A program made the position numbers and the translations under genes. From Mycolicibacterium iranicum (GTDB lineage: Bacteria; Actinomycetota; Actinomycetes; Mycobacteriales; Mycobacteriaceae): a stretch of 64,000 bases of DNA. Of this stretch, positions 16,299 to 26,525 are shown in pieces. Each line of letters begins with the position of its first letter. Position 1 is the stretch's first letter. The stretch spans positions 59,229 through 123,228 of the forward strand of contig NZ_LWCS01000019.1 in the NCBI RefSeq assembly GCF_001650495.1, written 5' to 3'. The notes beneath the pieces are model-generated. The model was given only the letters and a program-made list of their open reading frames with translations, was not told the DNA's origin and made no database searches.

Positions 16299-17384
16299 TC
16301 AGACCCCCGCGGGGACGTCGGCCGGGGCGGGTTCCACCGTCACCTTGATCGCCTCGCCCTTCTTGACGATCTGAAACGCATCGAGCACGTCGTCGAGCGG
16401 AATGTGCCGCGTGATCAGATCCTTTACCGGCACCTGGCCGGTCGAGATGTACTCCAGCGCCCGTTTGTTGTGCTCGGGCGCCGAGCCGTTGGCGCCGTGG
16501 ATGTGCAGCTGGCGGTAGTGCACGAGGTTCGAATCGCAGGTGATCGTCGGGTCGGTCTTGGGCAAACCGCCGAAGAACGAGATGCGGCCGTTGCGCGCGG
16601 CCATCGAGATCGCCTGCTCCTGAGCGATGTTGGCGGCGGTGGCGGTGATGACGATGTCCGCGCCCCGTCCGCCGGTCAGCTCCATGACCTTCTCGACCAC
16701 GTCGACGTCGGCGGCGTTGATGACGCCGTCGGGGTTGACGGCGTCGGCCGACATCTTCAACCGTGCGTCGTTGACGTCGACGAGATAGATGGGCCCGCAC
16801 TTGTGCACGCCACGCGCGATGCGGATGTGCATGCAGCCGATCGGTCCCGCGCCGAACACCACCACGGTGTCGCCCTCTTCGATTCCGAGCAGCTCCTGTG
16901 CGTTGATGGCGCAGGCGAACGGCTCCGCCGCGGACGCTTCGTCGAAGCCGACATTGTCCGGAATGCGGTTCAGTCCATCGACTTTGAGCACCTGCCGCGG
17001 CACGATCATGAACTCGGCGAAGCCGCCGTCGTACTGGTAGCCCATCGAGGTCTGGTTCTGGCACACCGCCATCCAGCCCTTGCGGCACTCGTGGCATTCA
17101 CCGCACGGCACCGCCGCGATCACCTGTACGCGGTCGCCGACCTGCCAGTCGCTGCCGTAGGTTGCGTTGACGTCGGCGCCCACCTCGACGATCTCGCCCG
17201 CGATCTCGTGCCCGATGGTGCGCGGCGGGGTCAGATTCTGATGGCCGTTGTAGAAGATCTTGACGTCGGTGCCGCAGGTCGAGCAGTTGCGCACACGCAG
17301 CTTCACCTCGTCGGGCGCGCAGGTGGGCTCCGGGACATCTTCGAGTCGAACATCTTCGGGGGCGTAGAAGCGCAGGGCCTTCAT
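16299..17384 (-). CDS. Zinc-dependent alcohol (polyol-type) dehydrogenase
   Basis: A 361-residue medium-chain dehydrogenase/reductase. Catalytic zinc ligands are Cys37 (STCGTD) and His59-Glu60 (GHE); the structural zinc is bound by Cys94, Cys97, Cys100 and Cys108; the nucleotide site is VVFGAGPIGCMHIRIA. It resembles sorbitol dehydrogenase and galactitol-1-phosphate dehydrogenase (GatD), the latter acting on PTS products. ATG 17384 follows AGAGGACAA. It is divergent from the mannitol-type PTS gene across a 192-bp shared promoter region, so a role in oxidising the imported polyol phosphate is plausible; this is inference. Confidence 0.88.
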   Translation of the reverse strand: MKALRFYAPEDVRLEDVPEPTCAPDEVKLRVRNCSTCGTDVKIFYNGHQNLTPPRTIGHEIAGEIVEVGADVNATYGSDWQVGDRVQVIAAVPCGECHECRKGWMAVCQNQTSMGYQYDGGFAEFMIVPRQVLKVDGLNRIPDNVGFDEASAAEPFACAINAQELLGIEEGDTVVVFGAGPIGCMHIRIARGVHKCGPIYLVDVNDARLKMSADAVNPDGVINAADVDVVEKVMELTGGRGADIVITATAANIAQEQAISMAARNGRISFFGGLPKTDPTITCDSNLVHYRQLHIHGANGSAPEHNKRALEYISTGQVPVKDLITRHIPLDDVLDAFQIVKKGEAIKVTVEPAPADVPAGV

Positions 17385-17470
17385 GGGTTGTCCTCTCGAC
17401 AGGTGCGGCGATCTGCATGTGTGCTGTGCACCACCATATCTGCCATTCGGGCACAAAACCACCGCAATTC

Positions 17471-17547
17471 CTGACCGATTCTGACCGAATGCTTGCATTG
17501 ATGCCCGTTTATGCGGTGTACTGCATGTATGTGACTGGTATCACCAG
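17471..17547. promoter_or_regulatory. Candidate operators in the shared dehydrogenase/PTS promoter
   Basis: Two elements lie in the 192-bp divergent region. The first is a direct repeat of CTGACCGA(T/A)T at 17471-17480 and 17481-17490, spaced exactly one helical turn, which fits DeoR-family binding. The second is a perfect inverted repeat CTGGT-ATC-ACCAG at 17535-17547, about 30 bp before the PTS start. The DeoR regulator encoded downstream is the obvious ligand for one of them. Confidence 0.45.
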
Positions 17548-17576
17548 ACCGGTCGCCATGTGAATCGGAGGACTCA

Positions 17577-19556
17577 ATGTCACAAGCGATCCAGGACGCA
17601 CCACCGCGCACGGGGGTACGGGTGCGGGTGCAGAAATTCGGCACCGCGCTGTCGAACATGGTCATGCCCAACATCGGCGCCTTCATCGCCTGGGGCCTGA
17701 TCACCGCCCTCTTCATCGAGCAGGGCTGGCTGCAGGGCATCTTCGCGAGCCTGAAGAACCCGGACGGCTGGGTCGCACAGATCGGCGGCTGGGGTTCCTA
17801 CGACGGCGCCGGGATCGTCGGCCCGATGATCACCTATCTGCTGCCGGTCCTGATCGGATACACCGGCGGTCGGATGGTGCACGGCAACCGCGGTGCGGTG
17901 GTCGGTGCGATCGCGACGATCGGCGTGGTCACCGGAGCCGACGTCCCCATGTTCATGGGCGCCATGATCATGGGCCCGCTCGGCGGCTGGTGCATGAAGA
18001 AGCTGGACGCGCTGTGGGAGGGCAAGATCCGGCCCGGCTTCGAGATGCTCGTCGACAACTTCTCGGCCGGCATCCTCGGCATGATCCTTGCGATCTTCGG
18101 CTTCTTCGCCATCGGACCGATCGTCTCGGCGTTCACCCGCGGCGCGGGCAACGCGGTCGACTTCCTCGTCGACAACGACCTGCTGCCATTGACGTCGATC
18201 CTGATCGAACCCGCCAAGGTGCTGTTCCTCAACAACGCCATCAACCACGGCGTGCTCACCCCGCTCGGCACCACGCAGGCACTCGAGACCGGCAAGTCGA
18301 TCCTTTTCCTGCTGGAGACCAACCCGGGCCCGGGCCTCGGAATCCTGTTGGCGTTCATGTTCTTCGGTAAGGGTGTCGCCCGTGCGTCAGCTCCCGGCGC
18401 GGCGATCATCCAGTTCTTCGGCGGCATTCACGAGATCTACTTCCCCTATGTGCTGATGAAGCCGAAGCTCATCATCGCCACCATCCTGGGCGGCATGACC
18501 GGCGTCTTCATCAACGTGCTGTTCGGTTCCGGTCTGCGCGCACCGGCCGCCCCCGGATCGATCATCGCGATCTACGCCCAGACCGCGAGCGGCAGCTTCC
18601 TCGGCGTGACGCTGTCGGTGCTCGGTGCGACCACGGTGTCGTTCCTCGTGGCCGCGTTCCTGCTCAAGACCGACAAGGCCACCGACGAACCGGATCTGGC
18701 ATCAGCTACCGCGTCCATGGAGTCGATGAAGGGCAAGAAGTCGAGCGTCGCCTCCCAGCTCGTCGGCGCCGCGGGCGGAACAACCGGGCCGATCAGGTCG
18801 ATCGTGTTCGCCTGCGACGCGGGCATGGGCTCCTCGGCCATGGGAGCTTCGGTGCTGCGCAGGAAGATTCAGCAAGCCGGCTTCGGGGATGTCAAAGTCA
18901 CCAACTCTGCGATCTCCAATCTCACCGATACCTACGACCTGGTGGTCTCCCACCGGGATCTGACGGCGCGGGCGAGCCAGAAGACGGGTTCGGCGATCCA
19001 CGTGTCCGTCGACGACTTCATGAGCAGCCCGCGCTACGACGAGATCGTCGAGCAGCTGAAGTCGACCAACGGCGGCGGGGTGGCGACGGCGGTGGTCGAG
19101 GAGGAGCCCGCCGAGGCTCCCGGCGATGACGTACTGCCTCTGTCGTCGATCGTCATGAACGGTTCGGCGACGTCGACGGCAGATGCGATCAACGAGGCCG
19201 GGCAGCTGCTGGTCGCCGCCGGAGCGGTCGAGCCCGCCTACGTGGACGCGATGCACGAACGCGAGAGCTCGATCTCCACCTACATGGGCAACGGCCTGGC
19301 CATTCCGCACGGCACGAACGAAGCCAAAGACGCCATCCGGCGGACCGGTCTGTCGTTCGTCCGCTACGCCGAACCGGTCGACTGGAACGGTAAGCCGGCG
19401 GAGTTCGTCGTCGGTATCGCCGGAGCCGGTAAGGACCATATGGCTCTGCTGACCAGAATCGCCCAGGTGTTCCTCAAGGCCGACGAGGTGGCCCGGTTGC
19501 GGGAGGCCAAGACTGCAGACGAGGTCAGATCGATCTTGATGCAATCTGGAAACTAG
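17577..19556 (+). CDS. mtlA: PTS mannitol-type transporter, fused EIICBA
   Basis: A 659-residue phosphotransferase permease that imports and phosphorylates a hexitol. Order: EIIC membrane domain (about 1-365) with the FGGIHEIYFPYVLMKP substrate motif; EIIB with phospho-Cys413 in FACDAGMGSSAMG; an acidic linker; EIIA with phospho-His578 in GLAIPHGT and the AGAGKDHMALL end. All three domains in one chain match E. coli MtlA. GGAGGACTCA precedes the ATG. It needs HPr and EI, which are not in this window. Mannitol is the best guess; other hexitols are possible. Confidence 0.93.
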   Translation: MSQAIQDAPPRTGVRVRVQKFGTALSNMVMPNIGAFIAWGLITALFIEQGWLQGIFASLKNPDGWVAQIGGWGSYDGAGIVGPMITYLLPVLIGYTGGRMVHGNRGAVVGAIATIGVVTGADVPMFMGAMIMGPLGGWCMKKLDALWEGKIRPGFEMLVDNFSAGILGMILAIFGFFAIGPIVSAFTRGAGNAVDFLVDNDLLPLTSILIEPAKVLFLNNAINHGVLTPLGTTQALETGKSILFLLETNPGPGLGILLAFMFFGKGVARASAPGAAIIQFFGGIHEIYFPYVLMKPKLIIATILGGMTGVFINVLFGSGLRAPAAPGSIIAIYAQTASGSFLGVTLSVLGATTVSFLVAAFLLKTDKATDEPDLASATASMESMKGKKSSVASQLVGAAGGTTGPIRSIVFACDAGMGSSAMGASVLRRKIQQAGFGDVKVTNSAISNLTDTYDLVVSHRDLTARASQKTGSAIHVSVDDFMSSPRYDEIVEQLKSTNGGGVATAVVEEEPAEAPGDDVLPLSSIVMNGSATSTADAINEAGQLLVAAGAVEPAYVDAMHERESSISTYMGNGLAIPHGTNEAKDAIRRTGLSFVRYAEPVDWNGKPAEFVVGIAGAGKDHMALLTRIAQVFLKADEVARLREAKTADEVRSILMQSGN

Positions 19557-19565
19557 CCTGTTCTG

Positions 19566-20324
19566 GTGGATTCCGAGAGTCGCCAGAGCCGGATCGTCGA
19601 ATTCGCCCGCACCCGCGGGCGGGTGGACGTGGCCTCCCTCGCGACCGAACTGGATGTGGCGAGCGAGACGATCCGACGTGATCTGAAGGTGCTGGCCGGC
19701 CGCCGTCTACTCAAGCGGGTGCACGGCGGCGCGGTACCGATGGAGACGGCGGCGTTCGAATCGGGGGTCGAGTACCGAAGCCAGGTGGACCTCGCGCAGA
19801 AACACCGGATCGCGAGCGCCGCCGCCCAGCTGCTGCACGGAGCCGAGACCGTCTATCTGGACGAAGGATTCACCCCTCGACTGATCGCCGAGCGTCTCGC
19901 CGAAGAAGACCTCACGGTGGTGACGTCCTCGCTGCTGGCGGCGGAGGCGCTCGCGCACAGCCGCACCGTGACGGTGCTTCTGCTCGGGGGACGGATGAGG
20001 GGCCGCACGTTGGCGACGGTGGATCACTGGGCGGTGGACATGCTGGCGAGCCTGGTGATCGATGTGGCATACCTCGGTACGAACGGGATTTCGTTGGAGC
20101 ACGGCTTGACCACTCCCGACCCTGCCGTCGCCGCGGTGAAGAGCACCGCGGTCGCGGTGGCGCGAAGGCCCATTCTCGTGGCCGCCCACTCGAAATTCGG
20201 CGAAAGCAGCTTCTGCCGCTTCGCCAAGGTGCCCGACTTCGAATCGATCGTCACGGGGTCGGAACTGAGCCCCGATGACGCGCGACGCTATGAGGCCTTG
20301 GGTCCGGTCGTCATCCGGGCTTAG
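19566..20324 (+). CDS. DeoR/GlpR family transcriptional regulator
   Basis: A 252-residue regulator. The N-terminal winged helix has the DeoR signature: RQSRIVEFARTRGRVDVASLATELDVASETIRRDLKVL, with RVHGGAV as the domain hinge. The C-terminal half is the ribose-5-phosphate-isomerase-like sugar-phosphate sensor (YLDEGFTP, VTSSLLAAEAL, LLGGRMRG, DVAYLGTNGIS). The GTG start lies 9 bp after the PTS gene, so the pair is co-transcribed. It probably represses the PTS and dehydrogenase promoter and is released by the phosphorylated sugar alcohol. Confidence 0.92.
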   Translation: MDSESRQSRIVEFARTRGRVDVASLATELDVASETIRRDLKVLAGRRLLKRVHGGAVPMETAAFESGVEYRSQVDLAQKHRIASAAAQLLHGAETVYLDEGFTPRLIAERLAEEDLTVVTSSLLAAEALAHSRTVTVLLLGGRMRGRTLATVDHWAVDMLASLVIDVAYLGTNGISLEHGLTTPDPAVAAVKSTAVAVARRPILVAAHSKFGESSFCRFAKVPDFESIVTGSELSPDDARRYEALGPVVIRA

Positions 20325-20329
20325 TCGAC

Positions 20330-20992
20330 CTAGCCGTCGCCGAGAATTCGCGTCACCTGCTCTGCGAGGGCCCTTCCCAGAGTGGCATTCGCCTGCGCGG
20401 TGAGATGGAGTCCGTCCACCCCATCGGTAGATATCGCCGAACCTGCATCGAAGAACGGCACTTTCACGAACGACGCCATTGCCGCGTACACCTCCGCGAG
20501 TCGGGCACTCTTTTCTTGGCTGCCGTCGAAGATCAACTGCAACCACGGGTGTGGCATCGGGACCAGAGGCGGCGGCGCGACCACCAGCACGCGCGGCGCC
20601 GGATACCCGGTGCCCACCCCTCCTGCACTCGTGAGCACCTGGGTGACCAGAACCGACATACCCAGCGCAATGTCCAACGGAGTACGACCGAAATACGCCT
20701 TGGTGTCGTTGGTTCCGAGCATCAGGATCACCAGGTCCAGCGGCAGGTGGCTGGCCAAACTCGCAGGCAGGTACTTGGACCCGTTCAAGCGGGTGTCGGC
20801 CGGGTCGTCGACATTGGTGGTGCGCGCCGACAGGCCCTCCTCCAGGACCAGGTAGTCAGGGCCCAATCGCTCGGCAAGGGCTCCCGGCCAGCGGTCCTGA
20901 CGCGGATAGCGCTCGGTGGGCATGCCATCGGCGACGGGCACCCAACCCCATGTCAGCGAATCGCCAAAGCACAGAATCCGTTTCGCGGCCAT
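20330..20992 (-). CDS. SGNH/GDSL hydrolase (arylesterase-like)
   Basis: A 220-residue cytosolic serine hydrolase with the four SGNH blocks: FGDSLTWG (nucleophile Ser12), the Gly in block II, MLGTND (Asn) and DGLHLT (Asp and His). The extra TERYPRQDRWPG segment is typical of bacterial arylesterases related to TAP/M. smegmatis acyltransferase (Act), which also does perhydrolysis. No signal peptide. It converges on the DeoR gene (5 bp apart) and precedes the DUF5709 gene transcribed from upstream. Confidence 0.88.
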   Translation of the reverse strand: MAAKRILCFGDSLTWGWVPVADGMPTERYPRQDRWPGALAERLGPDYLVLEEGLSARTTNVDDPADTRLNGSKYLPASLASHLPLDLVILMLGTNDTKAYFGRTPLDIALGMSVLVTQVLTSAGGVGTGYPAPRVLVVAPPPLVPMPHPWLQLIFDGSQEKSARLAEVYAAMASFVKVPFFDAGSAISTDGVDGLHLTAQANATLGRALAEQVTRILGDG

Positions 20993-21001
20993 GAGGTCAC
21001 G

Positions 21002-21361
21002 CTAATCCTCGATGATGGTGTCCGCCTCGTCGTCGCCGGGGACACGCTGGTGTTCGTCGTCGTCGACCACCGTGAAGAAGGAGTCGCCGTCTTCGGGGGT
21101 GCCGTCGATCTGCCCGAGATTGCGGCGCGTCGGTCGGTCGTCCAGCGGCTCCTCGTCGGGCGTGATGTCGGGCACCTCCGCCGCGAGCTGCTCGTCGAGG
21201 GTCTGGTGCTCTTCTGCTTCGATCCAGCGATCAGGCGGGTCGACGACGATGTCACCGTCGTCGTTGCGGACCTCGTCGGAGTCGAGCGATTCGGTCGGGC
21301 CCAGGGTGTCGTCGGGTCCGCCATCGCCGTAGTCGCCCTCGTAATCACCGTCCATGTCCAC
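21002..21361 (-). CDS. Acidic DUF5709-like protein
   Basis: A 119-residue, very acidic protein with about a third Asp and Glu. The pattern DTLGPTESLDSDEV, then VVDPPDRWIEAEEHQTLDEQLAAEVPD, resembles the actinobacterial DUF5709 family. No hydrophobic segment and no catalytic motif. It is 9 bp upstream of the SGNH hydrolase and 24 bp downstream of the nitronate-monooxygenase-like gene on the same strand. Function unknown; probably intrinsically disordered. Confidence 0.75.
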   Translation of the reverse strand: MDMDGDYEGDYGDGGPDDTLGPTESLDSDEVRNDDGDIVVDPPDRWIEAEEHQTLDEQLAAEVPDITPDEEPLDDRPTRRNLGQIDGTPEDGDSFFTVVDDDEHQRVPGDDEADTIIED

Positions 21362-21385
21362 GAGTGTGCCCCATTGCCGGATCGC

Positions 21386-22315
21386 TCAACCGAGCCGCAT
21401 TCGTGCCTCGTCCAATACCGCCTGGATGTCCTTCCAGGTTCGGCGCACGATCTCGGCGGCGGGTTGCAGGTCGGTGATCCTGGACGACACCTGACCGGTA
21501 TTGGCGACGCTGGCATCGAGATCGCCCTCGAAATACAGGTCGGTGATGCGTCCGAGCAGTTGTGCCGACGGGTCGTGGTCGCCGATGCGCGCGGCGAGTC
21601 CGGTGCGCAGCACCCGCATCGTCGGGTTGCCGGGGACGTCGAGCAGGATCGTGCCGGCATCGTCGGCGGCGACGATCGCGTCCTTGAACTTCGCGTGCAC
21701 CGCAGCCTCCGCGCTGGCGAGCATGCGCGTGCCCATCTGCAGACCCTCGGCGCCCAGGATCACCGCCGCCGCCGCGGAGCGGGCATCGCAGATGCCGCCC
21801 GCGCAGATGAGTGGCAGGTAAACTCGTTCGGCCACCAGCGGGAGCAGCACCATCGTCGACGCACCGAGCGCGGACTTGAACCCGCCGCCCTCGACACCCT
21901 CGACGACCAGCGCGTCGACACCCGCGTCGGCTGCCTTGAGCGCGCCTTTGAGCGAGCCGACGACGTGCACCACCGTCATGCCGGCGTCGTGCAACCGCGA
22001 CGTGAACAGCGCGGGGTCGCCGGCGGAGGTGAAGACGTGTCGTACCCCGGCCGAAGCCAGGATGTCGACGATCGACGGATCCCGCTTCCAGCCCTGGATC
22101 ATCAGGTTCGCGGCGACCGGACGGTCGGTGAGCTCGCGCACTCGCAACAGGTCCGCCCGGCCCTCCGGGGTCAGCGTCTCCAGCATCCCGAGTCCGCCGC
22201 CCTCGGACACCGCCGCAGCAAGTTCCGCACGCGCGATGTAGGTCATCGGGGCCTGCACGACCGGGAATTCGACGCCGAGCAATTCTTGGATGCGATTGGT
22301 CACGGCCGTAACCAT
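21386..22315 (-). CDS. Nitronate monooxygenase / 2-nitropropane dioxygenase-like flavoprotein
   Basis: A 309-residue FMN-binding TIM barrel. N-terminal FPVVQAPMTYIARAELAAAVS, ANLMIQGW, the glycine loop ALVVEGVEGGGFKSAL and the phosphate-binding PLICAGGICDARSAAAAVILGAEGLQMGTRML are the family landmarks. The His that classic nitronate monooxygenases carry in AGGH is Phe here (GGGF), so nitronate oxidation is doubtful and an enoyl-reductase-like or unknown reaction is possible. ATG 22315; divergent from the next gene with only 19 bp between starts. Confidence 0.85.
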   Translation of the reverse strand: MVTAVTNRIQELLGVEFPVVQAPMTYIARAELAAAVSEGGGLGMLETLTPEGRADLLRVRELTDRPVAANLMIQGWKRDPSIVDILASAGVRHVFTSAGDPALFTSRLHDAGMTVVHVVGSLKGALKAADAGVDALVVEGVEGGGFKSALGASTMVLLPLVAERVYLPLICAGGICDARSAAAAVILGAEGLQMGTRMLASAEAAVHAKFKDAIVAADDAGTILLDVPGNPTMRVLRTGLAARIGDHDPSAQLLGRITDLYFEGDLDASVANTGQVSSRITDLQPAAEIVRRTWKDIQAVLDEARMRLG

Positions 22316-22334
22316 ATGCTGCTACCGTTCGCCT

Positions 22335-23420
22335 GTGTATCGGGTGATTCAGTGGGGCACCGGCGCTGTCGGAGCGGAGATGATGACGGCCATTCTCGAT
22401 CGCCGCGGACGCGAGGAGCACAAGGGTCACCGTCTGGAGCTGGTGGGCGCGAGGGTGTATTCCAACGCCAAGCACGGGGTCGACATCGGTCAGATCCTCG
22501 GTCGCGACCCGATCGGAATCGCCGCCACCACCAACGTCGACGACATCCTCGCGATGGACGCCGATTGTGTGCTCTACACGCCGCGTACCGCGCGGGTGGA
22601 CGACGTCTGCGCCGTCCTGGCCAGCGGGAAGAACGTCGCCACAACGGCGTTCATGTTCCACCCCCGCCGGATGGCGACCGCTGATCGCGACAGGGTGCTG
22701 GCCGCCTGCGAGGACGGCGCGAGTTCGGTGCACGGCAGCGGTCTGAACCCCGGCAACCTGTCGGGCGTTCTGCCGCTGGCACTGTCCGGCATGAGCCGGA
22801 CCATCGACAAGATCACGCTGCAGGAGCGCGCCGACTGGTCGGTGTACGAGAGCACCGGAATCACCTTCGACAACATGGCTTTCGGCGAGCCGGTGGAGTC
22901 GATCAGTCCGACGGCCACCGAGTTCCTGGCGTTCAACAGCTCGATCTTCTCCGAGCAGGTCTGGTTCATCGGTGACACCTTGAACGCCGATCTCGACGAG
23001 GTCACCGCGACCGTCGAAGCCGTTGCCGCACAGCGGGATCACCAGATCTTCGACCATGTGCTGCGAGCCGGGACGACAGCAGGCCAACGGTGGAACTGGA
23101 CAGGACTCCGCGACGGGGAACCTCTGGTGGAAATCGAGACGCTGTGGACGGTCGGCAACGAATACCCGGGCCACTGGCCCAAGCCGCGACACGGTTGGAC
23201 CTTGACCATTGACGGTGACCCGACCATGCAGACGCACTTCTTCTCACTCGCGAGCCTGCACCGCGAAGCCACTATGGAAGAGCACGTGCGATCGGCGAAC
23301 GTCGCGACGGCGATGCAGGTGCTCAACGCAGTTCCCGCGGTATGCGAGGCGCCACCGGGCTTCGCGACATCGGCGACGCTGCCGCTCATCTACAGCGGCG
23401 GCGGCTTTCGTCAGCCGTAG
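22335..23420 (+). CDS. NAD(P)H-dependent amine dehydrogenase-like (DapB-fold) protein
   Basis: A 361-residue protein with an N-terminal Rossmann motif VIQWGTGAVGAEMM and ATTNVDDILAMDADCVLYTP, typical of the dihydrodipicolinate-reductase-like family related to 2,4-diaminopentanoate dehydrogenase. The middle contains GSGLNPGNLSGVLPLAL. These proteins are numerous in mycobacteria and mostly uncharacterised, often near steroid or lipid genes. GTG 22335 is chosen because the glycine motif should begin about residue 6. The last 10 bp overlap the convergent secreted-protein gene. Confidence 0.82.
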   Translation: MYRVIQWGTGAVGAEMMTAILDRRGREEHKGHRLELVGARVYSNAKHGVDIGQILGRDPIGIAATTNVDDILAMDADCVLYTPRTARVDDVCAVLASGKNVATTAFMFHPRRMATADRDRVLAACEDGASSVHGSGLNPGNLSGVLPLALSGMSRTIDKITLQERADWSVYESTGITFDNMAFGEPVESISPTATEFLAFNSSIFSEQVWFIGDTLNADLDEVTATVEAVAAQRDHQIFDHVLRAGTTAGQRWNWTGLRDGEPLVEIETLWTVGNEYPGHWPKPRHGWTLTIDGDPTMQTHFFSLASLHREATMEEHVRSANVATAMQVLNAVPAVCEAPPGFATSATLPLIYSGGGFRQP

Positions 23421-23779
23421 AACATCGTCCAGTAGTCGGCCGACCATGCGCCGCCGTCGCACTTGAGTGGAACCCCGTCAGGACTCTGCGCGACACCGGA
23501 GGAGTCGCACGGCGACCGCAACGTCCGGACGCCCACCAGCGGAGGCGACGAGATCCAGGTGCTCTTCGAGTTGCAGGCCAGGGTATTGCCGGAACCGTCG
23601 AAACCGTAGTTGTAGCGCGTGTTCTGGGTGCAGTGCTCGCCGAGCTGCGCCTCGGTGTTCACGTAAGGCACACAGTCTGCTCCGTCGCAGACACTCGGCA
23701 GCGCCGAAGCACTGCCCGCACCGATCAGTGGCATTGCGAACAGGCCACCGGCGATCGCCGTCACTGCCATCAGTTTCAT
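23411..23779 (-). CDS. Small secreted protein, Cys-containing, unknown
   Basis: A 122-residue exported protein. The signal peptide MKLMAVTAIAGGLFAMPLIGAGSASA is followed by a mature part of about 96 residues with six cysteines, which could form three disulfides. The end is a SADYWTMFYG motif. Similar short secreted proteins occur across mycobacteria without assigned function. ATG 23779 is selected over one three codons upstream because the basic residue then sits next to the hydrophobic core. Confidence 0.75.
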   Translation of the reverse strand: MKLMAVTAIAGGLFAMPLIGAGSASALPSVCDGADCVPYVNTEAQLGEHCTQNTRYNYGFDGSGNTLACNSKSTWISSPPLVGVRTLRSPCDSSGVAQSPDGVPLKCDGGAWSADYWTMFYG

Positions 23780-23870
23780 GGCGTACACCCTAAATCGCTG
23801 GGGGGTGGCCGCGGGCAGGCTTTGCCCGCATTGCCACCGCAGCGCGCCTCAGGGCGTAGGCTCAAGCCCC

Positions 23871-24215
23871 ATGAAGTCGCTGGTAGGGGTCCTCTCCGTC
23901 GGACTGTTGTCGTCGGCCGCTCTGGCCGCGGCGCCGGCATCGAACGCCGACGTCGTTGCCTATCTGGTCAACGTCCACGTGCGTCCCGGCTACAACTTCC
24001 CGAATGCGGATGCCGCGATCGCCTACGGGAACTCGATCTGCGCGCGCGTCTCATCCAAGATGAGTTACGCGGATCTGGTGAACCAGGTGAAGGCCGACTT
24101 CCGAACCACCGACTACTACCAGGCGGGATACCTGATCAATCAGGCCGTGAACGAACTCTGTCCCGCGCAGATCTGGCAGCTGCGGCAGTCGGCCGCCGGC
24201 TACACACCCTTCTAG
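23871..24215 (+). CDS. DUF732 secreted protein
   Basis: A 114-residue protein with signal peptide (MKSLVGVLSVGLLSSAALAAAPASNA) and a DUF732 domain: a helical bundle with two cysteines, ICARV and ELCPAQ, which probably pair. The DUF732 family is largely mycobacterial and exported, function unknown. It is divergent from the preceding secreted protein (91 bp between starts) and convergent with the lpqH-like gene. Confidence 0.85.
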   Translation: MKSLVGVLSVGLLSSAALAAAPASNADVVAYLVNVHVRPGYNFPNADAAIAYGNSICARVSSKMSYADLVNQVKADFRTTDYYQAGYLINQAVNELCPAQIWQLRQSAAGYTPF

Positions 24216-24226
24216 CGGTTGCCCTG

Positions 24227-24685
24227 CTAGGGGCAGGTCACCTCGATTTCGAACGGCTTGTTGACCGGCTGCATCGGGTTGGCCATGTCGACGCCCGTCG
24301 CGGTGCCCGAGATCTTGTAGGTCTTGTCGTCCTTCTCGACCTTCGCTTCGCCCTGACCTGCGCCGCTGGCGTAGCCGAGCGTGACGCCGTTGACGTTGCC
24401 GAGCCCTACCGAGACGACGCTGGGCGAATCGCCCGTGGTGACTACCGCGCCGATGCCGGTCGTCGCGTCGCCGATCGCGATGTTGGTGTTGCCGCCCATG
24501 TCGGAGCAGACGACGGTGCCCGTGACCTCCTGGTCGGTCCCGTCGATGGTGACGGTGCTCTTGCCCTCGGCTGCAGCCGCCTGCGAGGTTTCCCCGGAGG
24601 TCTCGGACTTATCTGAGCCGCAGCCCGACAGGCCTGCGATGACGATCGCTGCGCCACCCACTGCAACGAGGATGTTGCGGTTCAT
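24227..24685 (-). CDS. lpqH: LpqH-family (19 kDa antigen-like) lipoprotein
   Basis: A 152-residue lipoprotein. The signal peptide ends at the lipobox LSGC (Cys about 22), followed by a Ser/Thr/Glu/Ala linker and a beta-rich domain containing the LpqH signature [20 protein letters not shown] and a C-terminal EVTCP; these two cysteines are conserved in the 19 kDa antigen. ATG 24685 follows AAAGGAGAACC. A TLR2-active envelope protein in pathogens. Another LpqH-like lipoprotein follows upstream, so two paralogues are in tandem. Confidence 0.88.
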   Translation of the reverse strand: MNRNILVAVGGAAIVIAGLSGCGSDKSETSGETSQAAAAEGKSTVTIDGTDQEVTGTVVCSDMGGNTNIAIGDATTGIGAVVTTGDSPSVVSVGLGNVNGVTLGYASGAGQGEAKVEKDDKTYKISGTATGVDMANPMQPVNKPFEIEVTCP

Positions 24686-24759
24686 CGTGGTTCTCCTTTG
24701 CGTCACGTGATTCGCCGAGACCGCGAATCATCTCGAGCAGTATGATCACAGAAATTCGT

Positions 24760-26462
<1,703 letters not shown>

Positions 26463-26525
26463 CGGGCGTGCTCTCGGCACTTGATGCCTGACCAGCACCT
26501 TCTTAGACGCATGCACAATACGAAC

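Noticed and set aside
20405..22684. A 759-codon plus-strand open frame opposite the SGNH hydrolase, DUF5709 and nitronate-monooxygenase-like genes
   Set aside because: Low-complexity Arg/His/Val composition with no domain, and it is fully explained by the three minus-strand genes.
24220..24237. Hairpin between the convergent DUF732 and lpqH genes as a terminator
   Set aside because: The stem is only 5 bp (TGCCC/GGGCA or CCTGC/GCAGG) with no T run.
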